35,497 nucleotides of DNA from Aphodovivens avicola (lineage in GTDB: Bacteria > Actinomycetota > Coriobacteriia > Coriobacteriales > Eggerthellaceae), in assembly GCA_018712515.1 (NCBI GenBank), contig DVGW01000041.1:1-35497 (forward strand), written 5' to 3'. The position numbers and the translations under genes were made by a program. Within the stretch, counting starts at the first letter, position 1. Every line of letters begins with the position of its first letter. The notes beneath the pieces were generated by a model. It was not told the DNA's origin. It made no database searches and saw only the letters and a list, made by a program, of their open reading frames with translations. This document shows, piece after piece, positions 24,053 to 32,779 of this stretch.

Positions 24053-27000
24053 ATGGATCTTACCCGCAGGGGCTTCTTCAAAGCCGCGGGTGCCGCGTTC
24101 GCCACCACGATGGCGTTCGAGCTGACGTCCCAGACGCCGGCGTACGCGGTCGAGCCCAACGCCGAGTGGAAGCTTGTTAACACCGAGGAATACACCAACA
24201 TCTGCTGCTATTGCGCCGGCGGATGCGGTTCCCTCTGTTCGGTTCGCGATGGGGAGCTCATCAACCTCGAAGGCGACCCCGATCATCCCATCAACCAGGG
24301 CGGCCTGTGCCCCAAGGGCGCCACGATGTTCCAGCTGCGCAACATCGTCGACCCCGAGACGCGCGAGATCGTCAAGAACCCCGACCGCGTCACCCGTCCC
24401 ATGGTGCGCCGTCCCGGCGCCTCCCAGTGGGAGGAGATCACCTGGGACGACGCCGTCGCCGAGATCGCGCGCAAGGTCAAGGACACGCGCGACGCGACGT
24501 TCGTCGAGACCGAGAACGGCCTCACCGTCAACTACACGCCGGGCATCGCGAGCCTCGGCGGCTCCCAGGAGAACTCCGAGGAGGAATACCTCATCCTGAA
24601 GGCGATGCGCTCGCTGGGCATCATCGCCATCGACAACCAGGCGCGTGTTTGACACGGCCCCACCGTCGCCGGTCTGGCGGCATCGTTTGGCCGTGGCTCC
24701 ATGACCACGCATTGGTGCGATTTCCAAAACACCGACGTCATCATGAACATCGGTTCCAACAGCGTTGAGAACCATCCCGTCAGCGCCAAGTGGCTCAACA
24801 AGGCCCACGAGCGCGGCGCCAAGTGGATCGTCGTCGATCCCCGCTACACGCGCACGGCCGAGATGGCCGACATCTACTGCCCGATCCGCTCGGGCACCGA
24901 CATCGCGTTCTACGGCGGCCTGTACAACTACATCGTCGAGAACCTCATCGAGCCCAACCTCCAGAAGTACCTGGCAGGCGAGGAGGTTCCGGAGTACAAC
25001 TTCTCCTACCTGCTGAACTACACCAACGCCAGCTACCTTCTGGATCCCGACTACTCGTTCGATCCTTCGACGGGCCTGTTCAGCGGCTGGAACGAGGACA
25101 CGGGCACCTATGACGCGCACTCGTGGCACTACCAGGTGGAGTCCGAGAGCACGTGGGACATCTCCGGCGATTACGCCTGGGCCGTGGCTCCAGGCGTGCC
25201 CGAGTTCACGCCTCCCGTCGTCGAGCATCCGCGCCGCGACATGACGCTGCAGGATCCGATGTGCGTCTACCAGCAGTTCAAGAAGCACTACGACCGCTAC
25301 GACATCCGCACCGTCTGCCGCATCTGCGGCATGGACGAGGCGATCCTGCGCGAGGTGTACGAGACCTACGCCTCCACGGCCGCTCCCGGCAAATCCGGCG
25401 TCATCCTGTACGCGCTCGGCCAGACGCAGCATACCTACGGCGCGCAGAACACCCGCGCGATGAGCGTCCTGCAGCTGCTGCTCGGCAACGTCGGCGTGGC
25501 CGGCGGCGGCGTGGCGGCGCTGCGCGGCGAGCCCAACGTCCAGGGCGCGACCGACATGGGCATGCTCGTCAACGAGCATCCCGCCTACCTCAAGTGGCCC
25601 AACACGACCGGCCGCGCGAGCCTGCGCAAGTGGCTGGAAGGCGAGACCTACTCCGCCGGCTACTACACCAACAAGCCCAAGTTCCTCATCTCGAGCCTCA
25701 AGGAATGGTTCGGCGACGCGGCCACCGTGGACAACGACTACGGCTACGATTGGTGGCCCAAGGTCCCCTCCGCCGTGGGCGATCAGGACTACACGCACAT
25801 CTCCACCTTCGAGCTGATGAAGCAGGGCGTCATCAAGGGCTACTTCTGCTGGGGCATGAACCCGTGCCATTCCGCCCCCAACGCCGGCAACGTGCGCCGC
25901 TCCATGGCCAACCTCGATTGGCTCGTCGTCGTCGACCAGGTCGAGACGGAGGCGGCCTCCTTCTGGAAGGCGCCCGACATGAACGCCGCCGAGATCGACA
26001 CGACCGTCTACTTCCTGCCGTGCGCCCTCATCTACGAGAAGCCCGGCACCATCCTCAACTCCGGCCGCTGGCTGCAGTGGCGCTACCAGGCCGTCGAGCC
26101 GTGGGACGAGGCCAAGCCCGACTACGACATCGTCGACAGGCTGTGGACCTCCGTCGTCGATCTGTACAAGCAGGAGGGCGGCGCCAACCCCGCTCCCATC
26201 CTCAACACCAAATGGGACTACTACGTCGACGGCAAGATCGACCCGAGGCCGGTCTCGTGGGCGCTCAACGGCTACCGCATCGCCGGTTCCGACTGCAACA
26301 CAACGAGCGCCGATCCCCACGTCGACCTCCTAAGCGGCTACTCGCAGCTCGCCGCCGACGGCTCGACCGCGTGCGCGATGTGGATCTACTCGGGCTTCTG
26401 GACCAACAACGACGCCCCGCTCGATCCGGCGCAGCAGCCGATCGGCAGCCGCAACGCCGAGGACGACAGCGGCCTGGGCCTGTACTCCGACTGGGCGTAC
26501 GCGTGGCCCAACAACCGCCGCATCCTGTACAACCGCGCCTCGGCCGACCCCGAAGGCAAGCCGTGGAATCCCGACCGCGTGCTCGTCGAGTGGACCGGCG
26601 ACGAGTGGAACATGGTCGACGTGGGCGACTTCACCTCGTCGAGCAACGGCAAGCCGGTGCCCCCGAACAACAACGCGTTCTTCATGCTCTGGGAGCAGAA
26701 CGCGCGCCTCGAGAGCTACGGCATGGTCGACGGCCCGCTGCCCGAGCACTACGAGCCGTTCGAGAGCCCGCTTCCCGAGAACATCATGAACGGATCGCTC
26801 AACAACCCGGTTTACCTGGGCAAGGACTACGAGTCGACGGCGCAGGGCACCGTCGAGGAGTTCCCGTACGTCGCGACCACCTACTCGGTCACCGAGCATT
26901 GGCAGACCGGCGGCCAGTCCCGCGCCTGCCCGGCGCTCGTCGAGGCGATGCCCGCCCAGTTCGTCGAGATCTCCGAGGAGCTCGCAGCGGAGAAGGGCAT

Positions 27001-27256
27001 CGAGGCCGGCGATAAGGTGCGCGTGTGGAACAACCGCGGCTCCGTCGTCGTCGATGCGGTGGTGACCAAGCGGCTCAAGCCCCTCACGGTGGACGGCAAC
27101 ATCCAGCATCTGGTGGGCCTGACGCACCACTTTGGCTGGGCCGGCGTGTTCGGCACGAGCGAGAGCATGGTGAACGACCTGACTCCCAACGTCGGCGATC
27201 CCAATTCGCAGACGCCCGAGTACAAGGCGTTCCTCGTGAACATCGAGAAGGCGTAG
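24053..27256 (+). CDS. fdnG: Formate dehydrogenase-N type, catalytic alpha subunit, selenoprotein
   Basis: A 1067-residue molybdenum/tungsten bis-pterin enzyme that oxidises formate to carbon dioxide. A twin-arginine signal (TRRGFFKAAGAAF) exports the folded protein across the membrane. The first [4Fe-4S] cluster is bound by C51, C54, C58 and C86. The frame passes through an in-frame TGA at 24650-24652 (residue 200) in NQARV-U-HGPTVAGL, the same position and context as the selenocysteine of E. coli FdnG, with a SECIS hairpin immediately after. Coding statistics and family similarity continue unbroken to a TAG at 27254, ending in a molydopterin-binding C-terminal domain (VRVWNNRGSVVV). AGGAGAGGAG precedes the ATG. 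Conventional gene finding splits it into 199- and about 851-residue pieces. Confidence 0.94.
24650..24681 (+). promoter_or_regulatory. SECIS element of fdnG
   Basis: After the TGA at 24650-24652, GTCGCC (24665-24670) pairs with GGCGGC (24676-24681), including one U-G, around the apical loop GGTCT (24671-24675). The GGUCU loop is the same as that recognised by SelB in E. coli formate dehydrogenase mRNAs, and the loop starts 18 bases after the TGA. This directs selenocysteine insertion. Confidence 0.88.
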
Positions 27257-27272
27257 GGGAGGTGTTGGAACC

Positions 27273-28202
27273 ATGACCGAGATGGCAATCTACTACGATT
27301 CCTCCAAGTGCACCGCCTGCAAGGGGTGCCAGGTCGCCTGCAAATGCTGGAACGACCTGCCTTCGCCGACGGGGCTCAACGAGAACAAGTTCAGCGGCAC
27401 CTATCAGAACCCGCCCGACCTCAACGGCATGACGCGCCTGATCATGACGTTCTCCGAGGAGAACGGCGGCTCCAAGGGCGTCCAGTGGGCGTTCGGGCGC
27501 CGCGCGTGTCAGCACTGCACCGACGCGGCGTGCGTGAGCATCTGCCCGGGCGGCGCGCTCACGCATAACGAGGAGACCGGTTTTGTCGAGGTCGACGAGG
27601 CCAAGTGCATCGGCTGTCAGTACTGCTCGTCGGCGTGCCCGTTCGACGTCCCGCGATACCAGGCGGGGCTCGACACTAAGGTCAACAAGTGCACGGGATG
27701 CCCGGACCGCGTGGCGCAGGGCCTGGCCCCCGCGTGCGTGACCACCTGCCAGCCCGAGGCGCTCAAGTTCGGCCCGCGCGAGGAGATGATCCAGCTCGCC
27801 AACGAACGCGTCGAGTGGCTGCACGACCACGGCTACACCGACGCGGTCGTCTACGGCGCCGACGAGCTCGGCGGCCTCCATGTGATCCAGGTGCTCAAGT
27901 ACGGCATCGAGGCCCACGGCCAGATCAAGGATCCCGAGGTGCCCGCGGCGGCGACGCTCACCAACCTGATGAAGCCCGTCACCGGCGTCCTCACCGGCGT
28001 GACGGTCGCCGGCCTCGCCGCGATGTTCGCCCTGGGCATCGGCTATTCGCGCCGCAAGCTGGCGTACAACCCCGAGACCAAAGACACCGTCGACGCCGAC
28101 ACCGGCGAGGTCGTCAAGCACGGCGACGGCCAAGACGAGCTGACGGTCAAGGAGCACATCTTCGAGAACATCGGCAAGGGGAAGGGAGGCGACGATGAGT
28201 AG
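27273..28202 (+). CDS. fdnH: Formate dehydrogenase-N type, iron-sulfur beta subunit
   Basis: A 309-residue electron-transfer subunit with four cysteine clusters typical of FdnH: CTACKGCQVACKC (about 13-25), CQHCTDAACVSICP (about 79-92), CIGCQYCSSACPFDVPR (about 112-128) and CTGCPDRVAQGLAPACVTTC. One C-terminal membrane helix (about 230-250, VTVAGLAAMFALGIGY) anchors it, as in FdnH. It passes electrons from the catalytic subunit to the cytochrome b subunit. GGGGAGGTG lies in the 16-base gap after fdnG, and its stop overlaps fdnI by 8 bases. Confidence 0.93.
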   Translation: MTEMAIYYDSSKCTACKGCQVACKCWNDLPSPTGLNENKFSGTYQNPPDLNGMTRLIMTFSEENGGSKGVQWAFGRRACQHCTDAACVSICPGGALTHNEETGFVEVDEAKCIGCQYCSSACPFDVPRYQAGLDTKVNKCTGCPDRVAQGLAPACVTTCQPEALKFGPREEMIQLANERVEWLHDHGYTDAVVYGADELGGLHVIQVLKYGIEAHGQIKDPEVPAAATLTNLMKPVTGVLTGVTVAGLAAMFALGIGYSRRKLAYNPETKDTVDADTGEVVKHGDGQDELTVKEHIFENIGKGKGGDDE

Positions 28203-28965
28203 CACCGTGAAGGTCTCGCCCGAGCAGGCCCAGAAGAACCAGGAGTTCCTCGAGGGCCAGCGCGCATCGGGCAACGTGCGCTACATCAAGCGCCATTCCA
28301 AGCAGGCGCGCATCACCCACGATGTGACGATCATCTGCTGCATCCTGCTGTGCATCAGCGGCCTGTTCGTCTTCGTCCCGCCGTTGACCCAGGCGATCGG
28401 CCCGGACGCGGTCTTCGCCATCCGCATGTCGCACCGCGTCATCGGCGTGGTGTTCGTCGTGGTGCCGCTCGTCAGCGCGATCCTCGCGCCCAAGGGCGTG
28501 GCGCACATTTTCAAGAACCTGTTCGCCAAGTGGGATTCCGACGACAAGAAGTGGATGGCGCTGTTCTTCCCGTACCTGTTCATGGCCAAGTGGATCCACA
28601 TGCCCGATCAGCGCGAGGTCAAGTCCGGCCAGCGCTTCGCCGACGGCATGCTGTGGCTCGCCGGCCTGATCATGGCGGTCACGGGCGTGATCCTGCTTCT
28701 GGGATCGACGGTGGTCGACCTGCCCGGCGGCCTGCATGGCGTCATGCTGTTCCTGCATGATCTGGGCTTCCTGATCATCTGCGTGTTCGGCCTGGCCCAT
28801 ATCTTCCTGGGCGCGGGCATCTTCCAGCCCTACCGCGGCACGCACAAGCTCATGTTCGGCAACGGCATGGTCTCCGAGTCCGACGCCCTGTACCATTGGG
28901 GCCACTGGGCGCGCGAGGAGATCGAGTCCGGCGAGAACGTGGTCGAGGTCAAGGCAAAGAAGTAG
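28195..28965 (+). CDS. fdnI: Formate dehydrogenase-N type, cytochrome b gamma subunit
   Basis: A 256-residue membrane protein of the FdnI/cytochrome b561 family with four membrane helices (about 45-67, 78-100, 150-172 and 185-208). Histidines in ITHDVTI, MSHRVIG and LHDLGFL are candidate heme ligands. It would transfer electrons from the iron-sulfur subunit to a membrane quinone, most likely menaquinone in this type of organism. It starts inside the end of fdnH with GGGAGG at 28184-28189. A large hairpin (29011-29062) separates it from fdhE. Confidence 0.93.
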   Translation: MSSTVKVSPEQAQKNQEFLEGQRASGNVRYIKRHSKQARITHDVTIICCILLCISGLFVFVPPLTQAIGPDAVFAIRMSHRVIGVVFVVVPLVSAILAPKGVAHIFKNLFAKWDSDDKKWMALFFPYLFMAKWIHMPDQREVKSGQRFADGMLWLAGLIMAVTGVILLLGSTVVDLPGGLHGVMLFLHDLGFLIICVFGLAHIFLGAGIFQPYRGTHKLMFGNGMVSESDALYHWGHWAREEIESGENVVEVKAKK

Positions 28966-29010
28966 CCGCATCGCGGCCTCGAGGGCTGGTCGGAAGCGAA
29001 CCCGGCCAGC

Positions 29011-29062
29011 CCCTTGCGCGGCGCCCATCGGCTCGCGGATGCGGATGGGCGCTCCGCAAGGG
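29011..29062 (+). repeat. Large hairpin between fdnI and fdhE
   Basis: CCCTTGCG (29011-29018) and CGCAAGGG (29055-29062) enclose a 2x2 internal loop and a second perfect stem GCGCCCATC (29021-29029) with GATGGGCGC (29044-29052). No T-run follows. It could set the ratio between the structural fdnGHI transcript and the maturation genes fdhE-fdhD through attenuation or RNA stability. Confidence 0.6.
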
Positions 29063-29126
29063 ATCGAAAGCGGGAAGGACGCGCCACAATCGCGCCTTCC
29101 CCTCGGACAACGGGGGAGGATCTTCC

Positions 29127-30046
29127 ATGAACATAAAGGCAATCGATGCCGCCATCGCGGCCTACCGGGACGGACTCGACGCCTCCGACGCCTCGCGTCT
29201 CGCGCTGTTCCGCGAGCTGTGGGGAGCGCAGGACGCGATCGCGCAGGAGCTCGGCGAGGGGCCGGCGTGGCGCGTTCCCTCCACCCAGTCCCTGATCGAT
29301 GCGCTCCAATCGGGAGCCACTGTCCTTTCCGTCAGCCCCGTGCGTATCGATCCCGCGCTGCTCGGCAAGGCCATCGAACGCCTCGTGCGCTGCATGGACT
29401 ACCAGGGTGCGCTCGCACCGGAGGCGTCCGCGGCGCTCGCGGGCGTCGATTGGGTCAAGGTCGTCGAGTCCCCCGTCCTGCTGACCGCGGGGCGCAGCCC
29501 GGAGCGTGGCTCGAGGACTTCCAGGGCGCCTGCGCCTCGCTCGGCATGGACGAGGCGTCGGCGCGCGTGGCGACCTTGATCGCGTCGCTCGCCTTGCGGC
29601 CCTTCTTGGAGAAGGCGGCTCAGCGTGCGATCAAGGCGATCGCGGATGCCGGCATCGATCAGCGCCGCTTCACGACGTGCCCGGTCTGCGGATGCGAGCC
29701 CGCCGTCGCGCGGGTTGCCGGCGGCGCCGCCACCAAGGGCCGGCCGCGCACGTTTTGGTGCGGCCAATGCGGCGCATCGTGGGAATTCGAGCGCGTGCGC
29801 TGTGCGCGGTGCGGCACGCGCAACCAGGGCCACCTGCACTACCACAGCATCGAGGGCGACGACGCGCACCGTATCCAGTCGTGCGACGAGTGCGGCGGCT
29901 ACATCCGCACCGTCTTCGAGGAGGACGAGCTGCAGCTCGCGCCGTTCAGCTTTGAGGTCGAAGACGTCGTCATGGCGCGCCTCGACGCGATCGCGGCAGA
30001 CCCCTCCATCGCGGGGGGAGCTGCAGCGGGCGTCGGGGAGGAGTAG
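29127..30046 (+). pseudogene. fdhE: fdhE, formate dehydrogenase accessory protein, interrupted by a one-base frameshift
   Basis: FdhE is needed for assembly and redox maturation of respiratory formate dehydrogenases. The N-terminal half starts at ATG 29127 (after GGGGGAGGA) and stays open to a stop at 29577-29579, but FdhE-like sequence continues from about 29492 in a frame shifted by one base (AQPGAWLEDFQGACASLG) to 30046. The second half carries the zinc-binding CPVCGC, CGQC, CARCG and CDECGG motifs. Adding one G to the run GGGG at 29489-29492 joins both halves into a 306-residue protein, close to the 309 of E. coli FdhE. The cause could be a real one-base deletion, a sequencing error, or less likely slippage. 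Gene order and intact surroundings argue for recent loss or an error. Confidence 0.8.
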
Positions 30047-30152
30047 GGGATCGTATCGATGCCGCCGCAGGCCGGGTGGTCGTCGCTCGGCTTCGACGCG
30101 GTCGGTTCGTCCGCGCATTGATCGCGCGGACCGTGCAAGAGAGGAGCTCGTT

Positions 30153-30905
30153 TTGGCGAAGGTCGAATATTGCCCGATCGATCTGGCGGGATCTCCCGAG
30201 CGGTCGATCCGCATCTTCCTCAACGGCGTGCCCGTCGCCGTGAGCCAGGGCAGCCCGCATGGGCTCTCGGAGCTCGCCATCGGCTACCTGCTCGCCGAAG
30301 GCCTGATCGCCGACCGCGAGGGGCTCATCTCGGTGCGCGAGGAGGCGTCGGAGGACGCCGTCTACGTCGAGAGCGTCGAGTCGGTCGACGCCGCCTACAC
30401 GCCGCTGCATCGCGTGACGTCGGCGGGATGCGCGCAATCGGCCCTGCTGCGGGGAGGGCGCATCCCCGACACGATGCCGCTTGAGACCGCCTCCGCGTTC
30501 GATCCCGACGACCTGCTCTCCCAGATGGAGGCTCTATGCCGCACCAGCCCCCGCCGCAACACCGGCGAGTGCGTCCACGGATGCGGCGTCGGCGCGGCGG
30601 GAAGCCCGGAGCTCGTCCTGGTGCGGGAGGATATCGGGCGCCACAACGCCATGGACAAGCTCATCGGCCAGGCCTGGCTCGACCGCATCGGGCTTTCGGA
30701 CAAGGCGCTGTTCATCACCGGCCGCATCAGCTCCGAGATGGCGCTCAAGGCCTACCGCGCGGGATGCCCCGTCCTCGTGTCGCGCAAGTCCGCGACCGAC
30801 GACGCCGCCCGCCGCGCCGCGTCCCTCGGCATCACGCTCGTATCGCACTGCCGCGACGGCTCCCTGCGCGTCCTCAGCTGCCCGGAACGCATCGTCGCAC
30901 GTTAG
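30153..30905 (+). CDS. fdhD: Formate dehydrogenase sulfur-carrier accessory protein FdhD
   Basis: A 250-residue protein that delivers sulfur to the molybdenum cofactor of formate dehydrogenase. Family features are ELAIGYLLAEGLI, REDIGRHNAMDKLIG and the C-terminal GRISSEMALKAYRAGCPVLVSRKSATD. In the loop that normally carries CxxC, the sequence is SAGCAQSA, so C93 is present but the second cysteine position is serine. The start is a TTG at 30153 with AGAGGAG 7 bases upstream; no better in-frame start is seen. It is the last gene of the formate dehydrogenase group. Confidence 0.9.
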   Translation: MAKVEYCPIDLAGSPERSIRIFLNGVPVAVSQGSPHGLSELAIGYLLAEGLIADREGLISVREEASEDAVYVESVESVDAAYTPLHRVTSAGCAQSALLRGGRIPDTMPLETASAFDPDDLLSQMEALCRTSPRRNTGECVHGCGVGAAGSPELVLVREDIGRHNAMDKLIGQAWLDRIGLSDKALFITGRISSEMALKAYRAGCPVLVSRKSATDDAARRAASLGITLVSHCRDGSLRVLSCPERIVAR

Positions 30906-30993
30906 CATCGACGGCCCTTGGGGCATCGATGGCGAGCGAGCGCTTCGATGTTACGATGCCGTTTCGGCCGGCGCCTTCCGGCGGATTGGGGGG

Positions 30994-31022
30994 TTATCAG
31001 GCCGGATGATAGCGCGTATACT
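30994..31022 (+). promoter_or_regulatory. Promoter of the pyr operon
   Basis: TTATCA (30994-30999) and TATACT (31017-31022) are 17 bases apart, giving a transcription start near 31029 and a leader of about 200 bases before pyrR. Confidence 0.75.
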
Positions 31023-31043
31023 CGTCTTGTCTTTAAATGCGGT

Positions 31044-31136
31044 ACAGAGAGACCGACAAGGCGGATACTTCCGAGCATCCACGGGAAAAGGGTGCGAGCC
31101 AGCTGCAAGCCTTTGTCCGTCGCAGAGGCTTTTTTT
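31044..31136 (+). promoter_or_regulatory. PyrR-type transcription attenuator
   Basis: The leader contains ACAGAGAGACCGACAAG at 31044-31060, which resembles the conserved AGAGAG...GACAAGG loop of PyrR-binding RNA, and 47 bases later an intrinsic terminator: AAGCCTTTG (31107-31115) pairs with CAGAGGCTT (31123-31131), one G-U, followed by a run of T to 31136. PyrR bound with UMP would favour the terminator and reduce expression. The first gene of the operon is pyrR itself. Confidence 0.75.
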
Positions 31137-31235
31137 CTGCGCGGATGCGGCATCGCGCCGTGCGCGTTCGCGGTTTCGACCCCTGCCTCCCCGGTGCTGG
31201 GAGCCATCTGCACCCATTCGACGAAAGGGGTGTGC

Positions 31236-31832
31236 ATGAACGACGGCGGAAACGTCAAATCGATCTGCATGGACGCGCAGGAGATCGACCGATCCCTCAC
31301 GCGCATCGCCCATCAGATCCTCGAGGCCAACAAGGGGGCTGGCAACCTCGCCCTCGTCGGCATCGTCACACGCGGCGACCTGCTCGCGAAGCGGCTCGCG
31401 CAGCGCATCGAGGCGATCGAGGGGGTGGACGTTCCGCTCGGCAGGCTCGACATCAGCCTGTACCGCGATGATTTCGCGACGTATTTCAGCCCCGAGGTCC
31501 ACTCGACCCAGATCCCCTTCGACATCGACGGCAAGACCATCGTGCTCGTCGACGACGTCCTGTTCACCGGCCGCACCATCCGCGCGGCGCTTGACGCCCT
31601 GATGGACATCGGGCGTCCCGCGTGCGTCCAGCTCGCCGTGCTCGTCGACCGCGGGCATCGGCAGCTTCCCATCCGCGCCGACTTCGTGGGCAAGAACGTC
31701 CCCTCGTCGCTCGAGGAGAACGTGCGCCTGTTCCTCGACGAGGTCGACGGCACCTCCGCCGTCGAGATCCTCTCGTTGGCTCCGGGCCATCGCGCGCATG
31801 CGGCGCCCATCGGCGAGAGAGGGGAGGAGTAG
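31236..31832 (+). CDS. pyrR: Bifunctional pyr operon attenuator / uracil phosphoribosyltransferase
   Basis: A 198-residue PRTase-fold protein with the PRPP-binding loop IVLVDDVLFTGRTIRAALDA and the early LVGIVTRGDLLAKRLA strand. PyrR regulates pyrimidine operons by binding leader RNA in a UMP-dependent way and may carry uracil phosphoribosyltransferase activity. A promoter and terminator-bearing leader lie directly upstream. AAAGGGG precedes the ATG at 31236, and pyrB begins two bases after its stop codon. Confidence 0.93.
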   Translation: MNDGGNVKSICMDAQEIDRSLTRIAHQILEANKGAGNLALVGIVTRGDLLAKRLAQRIEAIEGVDVPLGRLDISLYRDDFATYFSPEVHSTQIPFDIDGKTIVLVDDVLFTGRTIRAALDALMDIGRPACVQLAVLVDRGHRQLPIRADFVGKNVPSSLEENVRLFLDEVDGTSAVEILSLAPGHRAHAAPIGERGEE

Positions 31833-31834
31833 CC

Positions 31835-32779
31835 ATGGCGTTCAACCACCGCCACCTGATCGATCTGACCGAGTACTCGGCAGAGGACATCACGCTCATC
31901 CTGGACATCGCGGAGCGGTTCCGCGAAGTCAACGAGCGCAGGATCAAGAAGGTCCCCACGCTCAAGGGCTACACCGTCGTGAACATGTTCAACGAGCCCT
32001 CCACGCGCACGCGCAGCTCGTTCGAGATCGCCGAGAAACGCCTCTCGTGCGACACGCTGAACTTCGGCGGCTCGTCGACCTCCACCGTGAAGGGCGAGAG
32101 CCTGCTCGACACCGTGCGCACCCTGTGCTCCTACAAAGTCGACCTCATCGTCGTGCGCGACAAGCACGCGGGCGTCCCGTACCAGGTGGCGCAGGCCTCC
32201 GGCGTCCCCGTCATCGACGCCGGCGACGGCAAGCACCAGCACCCGACGCAGGCGCTGCTCGACCTGTACACGATGCGCAAGCACTTCGGACGCATCGAGG
32301 GCCTGCACGTCGGCATCGTCGGCGACATCAGCCACTCCCGCGTGTGCGGCTCCCTCATCCCCGGGCTCAAGACCATGGGCGCCGAGGTCACGGTCATCGG
32401 CCCTCCGACGCTGATGCCCGCCAAGCCCGAGCTGCTCGGCGTCGACCACGTCACAAGCGATTTCGACGCGGTCCTGCCGCAGCTCGACGTCGTGTACATG
32501 CTGCGCATCCAGCGCGAGCGCCTGGAAGGCGCCCCGTTCCCCAGCCTGCGCGAGTACAACATGCTCTTCGGCCTCACGCGCGAACGCGAGAGGCTCATGA
32601 AGCCCGAGGCGATCGTCTGCCATCCCGGCCCGCTCAACCGCGGCGTCGAGCTGGACGACTACATGGCAGACCACCTCGAACGCTCCAGCATCCTCGACCA
32701 AGTCTACGCCGGCGTCCTGGTGCGCATGGCGGCCCTGTACCTGCTGTTAGGAGGCACCGATCATGGCACTGATGCTTAG
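31835..32779 (+). CDS. pyrB: Aspartate carbamoyltransferase catalytic subunit
   Basis: A 314-residue enzyme that joins carbamoyl phosphate and aspartate to carbamoyl aspartate. The carbamoyl-phosphate motif STRTRSSFE and the HPTQALLDL motif are both intact, along with CHPGPLNRGVE near the C-terminus. No pyrI regulatory subunit gene follows, so control is probably through PyrR. GGGGAGGAG lies before the ATG. The 3' end overlaps pyrC by 17 bases. Confidence 0.96.
   Translation: MAFNHRHLIDLTEYSAEDITLILDIAERFREVNERRIKKVPTLKGYTVVNMFNEPSTRTRSSFEIAEKRLSCDTLNFGGSSTSTVKGESLLDTVRTLCSYKVDLIVVRDKHAGVPYQVAQASGVPVIDAGDGKHQHPTQALLDLYTMRKHFGRIEGLHVGIVGDISHSRVCGSLIPGLKTMGAEVTVIGPPTLMPAKPELLGVDHVTSDFDAVLPQLDVVYMLRIQRERLEGAPFPSLREYNMLFGLTRERERLMKPEAIVCHPGPLNRGVELDDYMADHLERSSILDQVYAGVLVRMAALYLLLGGTDHGTDA

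Larger units (their letters stand above)
30906..31235. other. Leader region of the pyrimidine operon
   Basis: A 330-base gap with no gene. The first part holds weak inverted sequences after fdhD (GGCATCG near 30920 with CGATGCC near 30956) that may end fdhD transcription. The second part holds the pyr promoter, a PyrR-binding-like sequence and a terminator, listed separately, and finally the ribosome site GAAAGGGG before pyrR. Confidence 0.6.

Noticed and set aside
24650..24652. fdnG as a pseudogene broken by a stop codon
   Set aside because: The TGA coincides with the known selenocysteine site, is followed by a SECIS hairpin, and the Sec machinery is adjacent.
23999..26320. Very long open frame on the minus strand across fdnG (773 codons)
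   Set aside because: It is antisense to a well-recognised gene, has repetitive hydrophobic/Arg composition, no ribosome site and no family resemblance. High GC at third positions creates such shadows throughout the window, as also at 7131-8876 and 955-2619.
29484..29500. Programmed -1 frameshift in fdhE
   Set aside because: The GGGG run does not fit the classical X XXY YYZ slippery heptamer, and no downstream stimulatory structure is evident. A deletion or sequencing error is simpler, although not excluded.
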